64,000 bases of DNA from JADCRZ01 sp037718865 (GTDB taxonomy: Bacteria; Bacteroidota; Bacteroidia; Chitinophagales; Chitinophagaceae). Of the stretch, positions 33,947 through 42,902 are shown piece after piece (position 1 is the stretch's first letter; each line of letters opens with the position of its first letter). Location of the stretch: contig JBBJMP010000005.1 of NCBI GenBank assembly GCA_037718865.1, forward strand, positions 124,001-188,000, read 5' to 3'. The notes under the pieces were generated by a model, which saw only the letters and a list, made by a program, of their open reading frames with translations, was not told the DNA's origin and searched no databases. The position numbers and the translations under genes were made by a program.

Positions 33947-35620
33947 TCAGGATAATTGATATTCAGCCAGGTTCATTAAATATTTGTACAAATTTCTAAG
34001 TCTGGTTAAAACGATCTGCAAGGCAGCATTATCGGCCGGGTTTGCCAGATGGGCATTCCAGGCATTTGACCAATAGTAATCCTGATCCTGGTTACTCAGT
34101 AAAATTTGTTGTTTTATGGTTTGCTTTGAGGCTACCGATAGAGGGACCTGATAAAGTATATCTAATGCATCATCGATCAAAACATTGGGATCTCCGGAAT
34201 TAGACAGATTTTTTGTGAAGGCGATTACATCGATACGGATGATTTTACCGCTATTGGTGTAGCCGTTCAGTAACTGATCTGTAAACCGGTTGCGTTTTGG
34301 AAGGGTGTCTGAATTAACCCATAATTCATAAAACTGCGGCTCCTGGTAATACGATGGCCAACCTGCAACATCTGGCGGGTCACCAATATTTTGATTCATA
34401 GTTGCAGCATTGTTACGAATATATTCATACATGCGGTATGCATCCAGATATAAGGCAGTGGGGTCTGGAAATACGATATTAAATTCGCGACACAGGCCTG
34501 TTACCAGTTCCACCGGGCTTTTAATCAGGCATCCCCTGTTCTGGACATCGAAAAAATGTTCACTGCTCAGTAAAGCGGATAATACAGGTTTGATCTCCCA
34601 GTTGTTATCGCGTAAGATCTGTGCTAAAGGGTCAATGACGTTAGTCTGCGTATCAGCATCAATGGAATAATAGCAGAACCAGCGGTAGATTTTTTTAGCA
34701 AGGAACCGGGATACTTCCTCTTTTTTATTAAAGATCATGGTCAGCAGGTCGTTTAATTCCTGGTCACCCGCCGTAGCGCTGTTTCTGCCTGTAATGACTG
34801 TATTATTATAAAAAGAAGAAAATTGCTTGTTTGTTTTATCGTGGCGGGCATTATCAAAGGAAGAAGATATTGTACTTGAGGTAATGCGCCATCCGGTTAA
34901 AACTTTTGCGGCGGCCTTAACATCATCTTCATTGTAGTTTGGGTTATTTTCCTTTCCCAAGGTAAATAATTCCTGGAGTTCGCGGCTATAGTTTTCATCC
35001 GGGGCAGTGCCAGTATTTAAATAACCATTAAGGTAACGCAGCATACATGGATCAATAGTAACGGCCTTCACCAGCGCCTTTACATTTCCCAGGCAATTGG
35101 TGCGAAGCAGGTTATGGTGTTTATAGACATACTGAGAATCTCCCACATCAGTAGATTCAGTAGCAAAATGATTGTGCCAGAACATGGTCATTTTTTCACG
35201 AATGCTCCTGTCCTGATTGATGAGTAAACCCATCCACCATTTTTTTAACGAGGCCCTTCTCCGGCTTGTAATAGTACCATCGGTGTTGGGATCATTTACC
35301 CAGGAAGTGCCCGGAGCGATAACCGTATCGGGAACGGCTGCACCTGTAGTGTCGTAGTCTTTAACCGGAGGGGAAGGCATGGCAGCAGCAGGATTTATCA
35401 GCTCATCCACTGCCTCGGAAACGGATTTCGTTTTAAAATGCCGTATATCGGCAATGGCCGCGCCGTACATGGTACGTTTTAATAAATGTACCACTTCGGC
35501 TGTCCCCCAGGGACCGTTGTACAGGCTGAGGCCGGAAGTTGTCCTGGAAAACTTTGAGGTGGTAGTTGGTTGCTTTGGTCGGTCTTTTCGGGCTGCCGTC
35601 AAAAACTCTCGTCTGTCCAT
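33947..35620 (-). CDS. DUF1800 protein
   Basis: Protein of 557 residues with the DUF1800 domain over almost the whole length: LLKRTMYGAAIADIRHF near the start, KMTMFWHNHFATES, NYSRELQELFTLGKE, EDDVKAAAKVLTGWRI and DPPDVAGWPSYYQ. The N-terminus MDRREFLTAARKD has an RREFL motif, but no hydrophobic segment follows, so a Tat signal is not convincing; export could depend on its partner. It is first of the DUF1800-DUF1501 operon. Function is not established; such pairs are annotated in surface or secreted contexts. Confidence 0.92.
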   Translation of the reverse strand: MDRREFLTAARKDRPKQPTTTSKFSRTTSGLSLYNGPWGTAEVVHLLKRTMYGAAIADIRHFKTKSVSEAVDELINPAAAMPSPPVKDYDTTGAAVPDTVIAPGTSWVNDPNTDGTITSRRRASLKKWWMGLLINQDRSIREKMTMFWHNHFATESTDVGDSQYVYKHHNLLRTNCLGNVKALVKAVTIDPCMLRYLNGYLNTGTAPDENYSRELQELFTLGKENNPNYNEDDVKAAAKVLTGWRITSSTISSSFDNARHDKTNKQFSSFYNNTVITGRNSATAGDQELNDLLTMIFNKKEEVSRFLAKKIYRWFCYYSIDADTQTNVIDPLAQILRDNNWEIKPVLSALLSSEHFFDVQNRGCLIKSPVELVTGLCREFNIVFPDPTALYLDAYRMYEYIRNNAATMNQNIGDPPDVAGWPSYYQEPQFYELWVNSDTLPKRNRFTDQLLNGYTNSGKIIRIDVIAFTKNLSNSGDPNVLIDDALDILYQVPLSVASKQTIKQQILLSNQDQDYYWSNAWNAHLANPADNAALQIVLTRLRNLYKYLMNLAEYQLS

Positions 35621-35745
35621 ATAAGGGTAAATTTATGAGCTAGGTACACGATAGACCTTAAAACTACGAAAACGTTTAAAGTTTTGTTAAAAAGTTATTA
35701 ACATATTGATTGATAATGCTTCCGATGGATTTAAAGAGGGAATGA

Positions 35746-36924
35746 TCAGTTAATATGTTCAATAATTCCGGCTATGCCCTGACCGCCGCCAACGCAAGCT
35801 GTGACCAGGCCGTATTTTTTATTTAAACGCTTTAAATCTGTAGTTATCTGAATCGTTAATTTGCACCCCGTGCAGCCCAGCGGGTGGCCTAAAGCAATGG
35901 CGCCTCCATTAATGTTAACGGTTTGTGGGTTTAATCCTGCCTCCCGGATTACAGCCAGAGATTGGGAAGCAAATGCTTCATTCAACTCGACCAGGTCTAT
36001 TTGGGAAAGATTCATTCCAGCCTGTTTCAGGGCCTTAGGTATCGCTGCCACGGGCCCAATACCCATGATCCGCGGATGCACTCCTGCGCTGGAGCAACTT
36101 ACCAGGCGGGCAATAGGTTTTAGTCCGTATTCATTAATCATGCGATCACTCATTACCAGCACAAAAGCGGCTCCGTCACTGGTTTGAGAAGAGTTGCCGG
36201 CAGTGACGCTTCCACCTGCAGCGAATACTGGCTTTAATCTGGCCAAAGCATCCATACTGGTATCGGCTCTTGGCCCTTCGTCCGTATCTACCACAAAGGT
36301 CTTTTGTTGTTTTTTCCCTTTTGCATCCAGGTACACTTCTTCTACATTTATAGGAAGAATACCTGTTTTAAAGTAGCCGTTCTTTATAGCGTTTATTGCT
36401 TTCTGGTGTGAATAATAGGAAAATTCATCCTGCGCCTCACGGGTGATGGCATATTCTTTGGCAACCGCTTCAGCTGTTAAACCCATTCCAAGATAATAAT
36501 CAGGTGTCTCTTTGGTAACGCTGTAGGCAGGAACCGTTTTCCAACCTGCAGTCGGTACCATACTCATACTTTCTGTTCCGCCGGCTACTATACAATCGGC
36601 CTGGCCACTTTGTATTTTTGACGTTGCTATGGCAATGGTTTCCAGCCCGCTTGCACAATATCGGTTAACCGTCATGCCGGGGACATCAATTCCCAAAGCC
36701 CGTACAGAGATCATTCTTCCGATCTGCAAGCCCTGTTCCGCTTCAGGAACCGCATTTCCTACAATAACATCATCTACTCTTGCCAGGTCCACTTCCGGTA
36801 CCGATGCCATCAAACCTTTGATCACATCCACCGCCAGGTCGTCAGGTCGGTAAAACCGCAATCCACCTTTTTTTGCTTTTCCAACAGCTGTTCTGAATCC
36901 GGCAACAATATAAGCTTCCTGCAT
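35746..36924 (-). CDS. Acetyl-CoA acyltransferase (thiolase)
   Basis: Cleaves 3-ketoacyl-CoA in fatty-acid oxidation or condenses two acetyl-CoA. Active-site residues are present: nucleophile C90 in VNRYCASGLE, H347 in ALGHPLGCTG and C377 in TACVGGGQG. Its 392 residues are standard. The degradative type (FadA-like) is slightly favoured by the text AVGKAKKGGLRFYRPDDLA and by its lack of an adjacent acetoacetate pathway; the partner FadB-like gene is not in the window. A minus-strand -7 element TAACTTTG (36961-36968) lies upstream. Confidence 0.93.
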   Translation of the reverse strand: MQEAYIVAGFRTAVGKAKKGGLRFYRPDDLAVDVIKGLMASVPEVDLARVDDVIVGNAVPEAEQGLQIGRMISVRALGIDVPGMTVNRYCASGLETIAIATSKIQSGQADCIVAGGTESMSMVPTAGWKTVPAYSVTKETPDYYLGMGLTAEAVAKEYAITREAQDEFSYYSHQKAINAIKNGYFKTGILPINVEEVYLDAKGKKQQKTFVVDTDEGPRADTSMDALARLKPVFAAGGSVTAGNSSQTSDGAAFVLVMSDRMINEYGLKPIARLVSCSSAGVHPRIMGIGPVAAIPKALKQAGMNLSQIDLVELNEAFASQSLAVIREAGLNPQTVNINGGAIALGHPLGCTGCKLTIQITTDLKRLNKKYGLVTACVGGGQGIAGIIEHIN

Positions 36925-37017
36925 ACTTTAGGTTTTAAAAGTTGTTTATGCAACTTATCTCAAAGTTAGGAAATCCCCTGAATAAACCGTAAGGGCCTGA
37001 CTACTTAAGCAACAGCA

Positions 37018-37080
37018 AACTTTGAACTTGAACTTTGACCGTCCAACACCGAACCCCGAACTTAAACCCTAAACTTTACC
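37018..37080. repeat. Nine-unit heptad repeat (reverse of GTTYRRR)
   Basis: Nine adjoining seven-base units: AACTTTG, AACTTGA, ACTTTGA (one base phase shift), CCGTCCA, ACACCGA, ACCCCGA, ACTTAAA, CCCTAAA, CTTTACC. The complement reads as tandem GTTYRRR heptads. It fills most of the gap between the divergent thiolase and pyrD genes, ending 11 bases before the pyrD start. Confidence 0.65.
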
Positions 37081-37091
37081 TTCGCAATCTT

Positions 37092-38138
37092 ATGTATAAG
37101 ATCGTGCGAAAAATGCTCTTCCTGCTTCCTGCAGAAAGCGTTCATTATTTTTCTATGAACCTATTGAAACTCGCTTGTAGTATACCGGTCATACGGAAAA
37201 TGATCACCGGGCTTTTTAAGCCGGGAGCGTTTAACCCCCCAGGAGAGATCTTTGGGTTGAACTTTGAAAATAAGGTCGGGTTAGGTGCTGGCTTCGATAA
37301 AAACGCAAGGTGGCTGACCGAACTGGAAACTTTAGGATTCGGGTTCGTTGAGATAGGAACTGTAACACCTCAGCCTCAGGAAGGCAACAAGAAACCAAGG
37401 CTTTTCCGTTTGCCGGAAGACGGCGCCCTGATCAATCGCATGGGTTTCAATAACGATGGGGTTAAAAAGATTACACAAAGGTTAAAACAATGGAAGGAAA
37501 AAAACAGCAGGCTCATCATTGGTGGAAATATCGGAAAAAACAAACACACGCCTAACGACAGCGCTTACAAAGATTATGAAACCTGTTTTCGGGAGCTGTT
37601 TGAATACGTAGATTACTTTGTTGTCAATGTAAGTTCGCCGAATACGCCCGGTTTACGTGAACTCCAGGAAAAAGACGCCCTTAGAAAAATTGTTTCTCAC
37701 CTGCAAATCCTCAACGCCCAGCAGGTGAATCCCAAACCCATTTTATTAAAGATTGCCCCCGACCTGAGCACTGAGCAATTGGATGACGTTATAGACCTGT
37801 CGTTGAAAGTAAAGCTAGATGGATTGGTAGCAACCAATACAACCACCAGCAGGAATGGCCTTATCGCCAGGGATGGACTTTTGCAGGCCATCGGCAACGG
37901 CGGTCTAAGTGGAAGACCATTGAAAGAAAGATCCACCCAAATTGTCAGGTATATCAGCCAGAAATCAAATGGTCTTATACCGGTCATTGCCAGCGGCGGT
38001 ATATTTTCAGCGGGAGACGCCCTGGAAAAAATAAATGCAGGGGCGTGCCTTGTACAGGTCTGGACCGGTTTTATCTATGAAGGTCCGGGTATCGTGAAAC
38101 GTATCAGCGCATTGCTGGCTGAGGATATGCATACTTGA
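37092..38138 (+). CDS. pyrD: Dihydroorotate dehydrogenase (quinone), class 2
   Basis: Oxidises dihydroorotate to orotate, passing electrons to the quinone pool at the inner membrane. The class 2 features are the N-terminal membrane-associating helices (YKIVRKMLFLLPAESVHYFSMNLLKL) and catalytic Ser in VNVSSPNTPGLREL (181-182). FMN-binding text is GLGAGFDKNA, KIAPDLS, ATNTT and IASGGIFSAGDA. Start: the open frame extends to a TTG at 37035 inside a heptad repeat tract; the ATG at 37092 gives the proper N-terminus and 348 residues. Dihydroorotase, the preceding step, is encoded 19 kb upstream. Confidence 0.95.
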   Translation: MYKIVRKMLFLLPAESVHYFSMNLLKLACSIPVIRKMITGLFKPGAFNPPGEIFGLNFENKVGLGAGFDKNARWLTELETLGFGFVEIGTVTPQPQEGNKKPRLFRLPEDGALINRMGFNNDGVKKITQRLKQWKEKNSRLIIGGNIGKNKHTPNDSAYKDYETCFRELFEYVDYFVVNVSSPNTPGLRELQEKDALRKIVSHLQILNAQQVNPKPILLKIAPDLSTEQLDDVIDLSLKVKLDGLVATNTTTSRNGLIARDGLLQAIGNGGLSGRPLKERSTQIVRYISQKSNGLIPVIASGGIFSAGDALEKINAGACLVQVWTGFIYEGPGIVKRISALLAEDMHT

Positions 38139-38142
38139 CACG

Positions 38143-38163
38143 GTTTAAAGTTTAAAGTTTAAG
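38143..38163. repeat. Heptad repeat, three units, after pyrD
   Basis: GTTTAAA, GTTTAAA and GTTTAAG in tandem begin five bases after the pyrD stop codon; a degenerate GTAAGGT follows. This is another GTTYRRR member. Confidence 0.6.
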
Positions 38164-38225
38164 GTAAGGTTCTCCAAAGAAAATTAGTTTTACCCTTAAT
38201 GTGAAATCATAATTATTGCGTAAAT

Positions 38226-38315
38226 CTTTGTGTCTTTCTTTGTGTCACTTTGTGTCCTTTGTGGTAAAAAAAACAACAAAGAACCACGAAGAAGGAACCA
38301 CAAAGAACCACGAAG
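38226..38315. repeat. Ten-base-period inverted repeat
   Basis: The left arm has four CTTTGTG units (38226-38265) spaced 9-12 bases. After an A-rich loop the right arm has AACAACAAAG, AACCACGAAG, a four-base spacer, AACCACAAAG and AACCACGAAG (38272-38315). The arms are roughly complementary and would fold into a hairpin of 35-40 bases per side. No gene is present. Confidence 0.6.
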
Positions 38316-38368
38316 CCGTCAGCAATGTCTATTAAACAAACTCATACCTCATGCCTCATACTTCTCAC

Positions 38369-38935
38369 CTAAAAATGAACAGCAACAAAAGGCCCCATAT
38401 AAATCACCCGTGTGTACGCTTTAAATAAAGATGCCCGCGCCCCCAGAGAAAACAAAGAATAAGGAATCAAATATTCGTATTCTGCGGCCAGCGTAAAACC
38501 GGAGACCCTTCCCTGATCTTCTTTAATGTTCCAGTTGGTGGTCTCTGAACCAGGCGAAACCTGTTCGATCACCGGGTAAGAACGCCGGATATCATAGAAA
38601 GAAAAGGAATAACCGCCTCCAAGCTTGATGATATGATTCTCCTGCCTTAACGGAAGAAAATATAGGGTAAAGTCAAGGGTGGTTGCTTTAGTATATTCTT
38701 CTATTTTGGCTGAACGCGGATGGCCGGACACATTGACCCGTTTAAAACCCACTGCACCCTGCAAAAAAGGTGTCATATCGCGTACAAGCTCACCAGTCAG
38801 GGTATAGCCGGATAATCCGGGAAATTCACGTGTATAACCGGCACCTGCTTTTAATGCGTTTATGGCATTCTCATCAACAGATTGAGCATATGTTGTAAAA
38901 GAGATCAACGTTAAAATAAAACAAAAGGCTTTCAT
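38369..38935 (-). CDS. Small outer-membrane beta-barrel protein
   Basis: Exported protein of 188 residues. The signal peptide is MKAFCFILTLISFTTYAQS. The rest shows alternating hydrophobic strands (FPGLSGYTLTGELVRDM, TPFLQGAVGFKRV, ATTLDFTLYFLPL, IIKLGGGYSFSFYDI, FTLAAEYEYLIPY, FSLGARASLF, GPFVAVHF), about eight in number, ending in Phe as Bam-inserted barrels do. No named family is recognised; porin-like or OmpW/OmpA-barrel-like roles are possible. It is divergent from terC. The upstream 229 bases contain the terC promoter and nothing else clear. Confidence 0.8.
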   Translation of the reverse strand: MKAFCFILTLISFTTYAQSVDENAINALKAGAGYTREFPGLSGYTLTGELVRDMTPFLQGAVGFKRVNVSGHPRSAKIEEYTKATTLDFTLYFLPLRQENHIIKLGGGYSFSFYDIRRSYPVIEQVSPGSETTNWNIKEDQGRVSGFTLAAEYEYLIPYSLFSLGARASLFKAYTRVIYMGPFVAVHF

Positions 38936-39113
38936 TGAATATGGTTTAAATAGAATTTACGGGGCATAATAAACGATTACCGCTTTGCCTTGATCATAAA
39001 CTCGAATATTGGGGAAAAATTGTTGTTCCACAGGCTTTGATCCCGGCAAAAGTGTTAAAGACAGATAGCAGGCGCGTGACTCGATCCGGCCCCAAGCGGC
39101 CTGTCAGGATTTC

Positions 39114-39145
39114 TTTCCTTTTTCCTTTAAAGGATGCTATTTTTG
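39114..39145 (+). promoter_or_regulatory. Promoter of the terC gene
   Basis: TTTC (39114-39117), then 20 bases, then TATTTTTG (39138-39145), fits the Bacteroidota consensus. Transcription would start about ten bases before the ATG at 39165. Confidence 0.45.
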
Positions 39146-39164
39146 TGCCCATTCAAAAAAAACT

Positions 39165-39968
39165 ATGGAATCACTTTTTACTGCTGAAAACATAATTAGC
39201 TTATTGACGCTGACTTTATTAGAGATTGTTTTGGGTATAGACAATGTGATATTTGTGTCGATAGTGATGGGACGTTTGGATAAGGCCGGGCAGCTCAGGG
39301 CAAGGCGGCTATGGATGATCACTGGGATTGCCGTGCGTATTGGCTTACTGATCGGATTAGGATGGCTGGTTAAGAACGGCAATACGGAGTTGTTCCAGGT
39401 GTTTGGAAGAGGCTTTAATCTGCGAAGCCTGATCATGCTGGGCGGCGGCTTTTTTCTATTATATAAATCAGTGAAAGAGATTCATGAAAAACTGGAAGGA
39501 GATGACCTGGATTCAACAGCAATCCAACAAAGAGTACCTTCAAAATTTACTTCCGTTATGGGCCAGATCATCCTGGTTGACATGGTATTTTCCTTTGACA
39601 GTATCATTACCGCCGTTGGAATGGCCAGGAGAATCGAAGTAATGATAACAGCCGTAATCATTGCAATGATCATTATGTTCCTGTTTTCACAACGGATCAG
39701 CGATTTCATTCATAAGCATCCTACGCTAAAAATGCTGGCCCTTTCATTCCTGGTGATGATAGGGGTTGTGTTGATCGTCGAGGGATGGGATGCAGAGCGG
39801 GCACATGATCTTGGCTTAAAGAATTACGTATACTTTTCCATGGCTTTTTCCTTCATCGTGGAAATGCTCAATCTGTATATGAGAAAAAAACGCCGCGAAC
39901 CCGTTGAGCTAAGGGAACCCATTATCCGAAAAAAAGTAACAGACGGAACGTCAGCAACTTTAAAATAA
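39165..39968 (+). CDS. TerC-family membrane protein
   Basis: Polytopic inner-membrane protein of 267 residues with about seven helices. Family motifs with membrane-embedded acidic residues are seen: LEIVLGIDNVIFVSIV in the first half and VDMVFSFDSIITAVGMA in the second, the two halves forming an internal duplication. TerC proteins are associated with metal export (manganese in the YkoY/MeeF/Alx group, which supports exoenzyme metalation) or tellurite resistance; no other ter genes are near, so manganese handling is the better guess. Basic tail (RKKRREP) lies in the cytosol. Confidence 0.93.
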   Translation: MESLFTAENIISLLTLTLLEIVLGIDNVIFVSIVMGRLDKAGQLRARRLWMITGIAVRIGLLIGLGWLVKNGNTELFQVFGRGFNLRSLIMLGGGFFLLYKSVKEIHEKLEGDDLDSTAIQQRVPSKFTSVMGQIILVDMVFSFDSIITAVGMARRIEVMITAVIIAMIIMFLFSQRISDFIHKHPTLKMLALSFLVMIGVVLIVEGWDAERAHDLGLKNYVYFSMAFSFIVEMLNLYMRKKRREPVELREPIIRKKVTDGTSATLK

Positions 39969-39985
39969 TAAGAGCAGGACATAAA

Positions 39986-40693
39986 TTAATATGCTGATTT
40001 AAGCAGGGTTGCGGCTACGATGCCGGCCGTTTCTGTCCTTAGCCTTGTCTTACCCAGGAGTACCGGTGTGTACCGGTTAATCAATGCCTGTTCAATTTCT
40101 TTTTGGGTAAAATCTCCTTCAGGACCAATCAGCACAAGATTATCTCTATGTGCATCAGCAAGCTTGCTCAAAGAATGTCTTTCCCCATCAAGGCAGTGTG
40201 CGATAAAACGTTGAGGAAGCGTAAACCGGGTCAATACATCTGAAAAGCGTATAGGATCGTGCAACTGCGCCAACCACACCTGGCGGCTTTGCAGCATGGC
40301 GCTAATCAGAATATTCCGCATTCTGTCTATGCGAAAATGTTGCTTTTCGGTTCTCTCGCAAATTAGGGGTATAATTTCGTTAACCCCAATTTCAGCAGCT
40401 TTCTCGAGGAACCACTCAAACCTGCTGGTGTTTTTGATCAGTGAAATGCCTATGGCGGTTCTGGGTGCAGGTGGGGGGCACTTTTCCGTTGACAGCACCC
40501 TTACCTGTGCCGACTTCTTTTGATCGGCAACAAGGCTGGTAGTGAGCAGATTGCCCTGGCCATCTGTCAATTGAACCTGCTCGCCTTTCTTCAATCGAAG
40601 TACCTGTACAAGGTGCCTGGAGTTATCTTCATCCAACACAATGCATTCATTTTCTACTGAAATGCTCTCTGCATAAAAACAAGGAAGATTCAT
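39986..40693 (-). CDS. rsmE: 16S rRNA (uracil1498-N3)-methyltransferase RsmE
   Basis: SPOUT-class enzyme that methylates U1498 of 16S rRNA in assembled 30S subunits. The PUA-like N-domain (HLVQVLRLKKGEQVQLTDGQG) precedes the trefoil-knot domain with LVLIGPEGDFTQKE and LRTETAGIVAATLL, the SAM-binding knot. Start: the frame extends upstream to 40747, but ATG at 40693 (MNLPCFYAES) gives the family N-terminus and 235 residues. It converges with terC, and its start lies 79 bases downstream of the end of the DnaB gene on the same strand. Confidence 0.94.
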   Translation of the reverse strand: MNLPCFYAESISVENECIVLDEDNSRHLVQVLRLKKGEQVQLTDGQGNLLTTSLVADQKKSAQVRVLSTEKCPPPAPRTAIGISLIKNTSRFEWFLEKAAEIGVNEIIPLICERTEKQHFRIDRMRNILISAMLQSRQVWLAQLHDPIRFSDVLTRFTLPQRFIAHCLDGERHSLSKLADAHRDNLVLIGPEGDFTQKEIEQALINRYTPVLLGKTRLRTETAGIVAATLLKSAY

Positions 40694-40772
40694 TTGAATG
40701 TACTGTGTGTTATAGGGACAAGAAAGCCCGGAGTTTCCTCCAGGCAAAATAGGTTATTCCCCTAAATACCCG

Positions 40773-42329
40773 TTAAAAAGGTGTTTCTTCATCTTCGTAA
40801 GGCCGTTCATTCATTTTACTTCCGGCCTGTATATATAATTTCGGACCGTCAACGTCTTCTACCGGTCGCCAGTTTCCTCCGGATGGCAATGTGCCGCCCC
40901 CAAAACCTCCGTCATCCTCTTCAATAAATTTCTGAATATGCAACAAGGCCCTGAGCTTGATAGTCTCCAGGGAACCATTACGATGTTTGGCTATACGAAC
41001 GTGCGTCTCGCCTTTATTGCTCTCCCCCATTTCGTTGGCTGTGATGTCGTAATACTCGGGTCGGTACAGGAACATTACCATATCGGCATCCTGTTCTATG
41101 GCACCGGATTCACGCAGATCACTTAACTGCGGCATCTTGTTCCCTTCCTTACGGGATTCTACGGCACGGCTTAACTGACTAAGGGCAATAATAGGAACCT
41201 GCAGCTCCTTAGCCAAACCTTTGAGATCCCTTGAGATCCGGCTGATCTCCTGTTCGCGGTTTCCATTCCTGTTCTCTCCTGTTCCACTCATCAGTTGCAG
41301 GTAATCGATAATAATGAGGCCGACGTTGTGCTTACTCTTCAAACGGCGGCATTTGGCCCTTAATTCAAAAATATTCAACGCCGCAGTGTCATCTATGTAA
41401 ATGGGAGCCGTGGCGAGCCTTTGTATTCCTTTGGCATAGAGCTGCTTCATTTCATGTTCCTCCAGCTTTCCCCTTGATATCTTCTCTAACCAGATTTCGC
41501 TTTCCGCACTGAGAATACGTTGTACCAACTGGCCTGCACTCATTTCCAGGCTGAAAAAGGCCACTGGAGTTGGTTTAACTGCATGAAGAGCTGCACTTCT
41601 GGCAAGGTTTAGCGCGAAAGCGGTTTTACCAACCGAAGGGCGCGCTGCCAGGATGATCAGATCGGTGGGCTGCCATCCGTAAGTTATCCTGTCAAGCGTC
41701 TTAAAACCGGAAGGCACCCCGCTTATATCTTCGTTTTTATGACGCAGATCTTCTATTCGCTGGATCGTTTTCACCAACACCGTGTCGATACTGTCAAAAT
41801 TCTTTCGCAGGTGATTGTTGGTGATCTCAAACAACTTGCTTTCCGCATCGTCTAACAAATCAAATACATCCGTACTGTCTTCGTAAGCGTCGCCAATGAT
41901 CTCACCGCTGATACGGATCAGCTCCCGCTGGATAAATTTTTGAAGTATGATCCTCGAATGTGACTCAATATTTGCCGAAGAAACGACCGCATTGGTAAGT
42001 TTGGTTACATAGTAAGGGCCGCCTACGATGTCCAGCTCTTCACGCAACTTCAACTCTTCTACTACCGTTAAGATATCAATCGGCTGGCTTTTCTGTGCCA
42101 GAGCCTGCATGGCACGATATAAGCGTTGATGACTTTCTACATAAAAACATTCCGGCTTCAAAATTTCGATGACTGCATCTAAAGCCCCTTTTTCCAGCAT
42201 GATGGCACCCAGGACGGCTTCTTCGAGGTCCTTTGCCTGTGGCGGCACTTTACCATAAACCATAGTGCTCATGTCATATGAACTCTTGCGGCGGCTTTTG
42301 CGATCTTTATTAAGGTTAGTTATATCCAT
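40773..42329 (-). CDS. dnaB: Replicative DNA helicase DnaB
   Basis: Hexameric 5'-3' helicase of 518 residues at the replication fork. The N-terminal helical domain (PQAKDLEEAVLGAIML) is followed by a linker and the RecA-like domain with Walker A ARPSVGKT (229-236), Walker B IIIDYLQLM, and the arginine-finger region ALSQLSRAVE with LRESGAIEQDADMVMFLYR. No intein is present. A basic N-terminal extension (NKDRKSRRKSSYD) and an extended C-terminal tail rich in Gly/Asp (EDDGGFGGGTLPSGG) are lineage features. The divergent 573-base gap to pheT carries its promoter. Confidence 0.96.
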   Translation of the reverse strand: MDITNLNKDRKSRRKSSYDMSTMVYGKVPPQAKDLEEAVLGAIMLEKGALDAVIEILKPECFYVESHQRLYRAMQALAQKSQPIDILTVVEELKLREELDIVGGPYYVTKLTNAVVSSANIESHSRIILQKFIQRELIRISGEIIGDAYEDSTDVFDLLDDAESKLFEITNNHLRKNFDSIDTVLVKTIQRIEDLRHKNEDISGVPSGFKTLDRITYGWQPTDLIILAARPSVGKTAFALNLARSAALHAVKPTPVAFFSLEMSAGQLVQRILSAESEIWLEKISRGKLEEHEMKQLYAKGIQRLATAPIYIDDTAALNIFELRAKCRRLKSKHNVGLIIIDYLQLMSGTGENRNGNREQEISRISRDLKGLAKELQVPIIALSQLSRAVESRKEGNKMPQLSDLRESGAIEQDADMVMFLYRPEYYDITANEMGESNKGETHVRIAKHRNGSLETIKLRALLHIQKFIEEDDGGFGGGTLPSGGNWRPVEDVDGPKLYIQAGSKMNERPYEDEETPF

Positions 42330-42902
42330 GTTTAAATAGAGTAATGAGGGTTTTCATTTTAGGCAAACGATAAAAATCTCAAAGGTTTAATCTTAATGTC
42401 ATGTTACCGAATTGTTATGGAACATGACGGAATTGTTATGCCCTTAAGACAGTTGGCGAATATAAAGCGCTATTATTCGTCTGAAAGCACTTTATTTTTC
42501 AATATTTATACAGATGCGATTAACAGGGTTGTACACAATGTTGCCCTGTTTATTGCAACCAAAATGCAAGTATTCCACAATTTAAAAAAGTTTTGCGCCT
42601 TTAACCAGTTAATATACACACAGCCGGTGCAAAAAGATTTTGTGGGAAAAATTTGGTTTGCTTTGCTAAACTACAGGATGGAGTTTCCACTTATTGACAG
42701 GTATTTTTTACATTTTGGTATTTATCTTTCATTGTATAACGCTAACATTTTTACGAAATATATCGCTGGTAAGATTTATTTGTATCCGCCTCGTGCAATG
42801 TTCGAGGTATGGCTCGTACGATGGATCAATCTTTATAATACTGCAGCCCTTCTTTTTATGGCAGTTTCCTTATTTTTGAACTTTTATACGTAAGCAATTA
42901 CT
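42330..42902. other. Long AT-rich gap between dnaB and pheT
   Basis: Largest gene-free stretch of the window (573 bases). It holds a 165-codon open frame (42396-42893, plus strand) whose product is rich in Phe, Tyr, Leu, Ile and Asn and resembles no family; it looks like translated AT-rich non-coding DNA. Several DnaA-box-like nonamers occur (42506, 42529, 42571, 42612, 42691), each one or more mismatches from TTATNCACA. A -7 element TATTTTTG (42871-42878) precedes pheT by about 25 bases. Confidence 0.5.

Noticed and set aside
35746..36924. Thiolase as part of the polyketide locus
   Set aside because: About 19 kb away with many unrelated genes between, in another transcript.
37035..37091. 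Longer pyrD start at TTG
   Set aside because: The extra 19 codons lie in a heptad repeat tract and do not match the family; ATG at 37092 fits.
42396..42893. 165-codon open frame upstream of pheT
   Set aside because: Product is Phe/Tyr/Leu/Ile/Asn-rich with no domain pattern, overlaps another frame and the pheT promoter. Not listed as a CDS.
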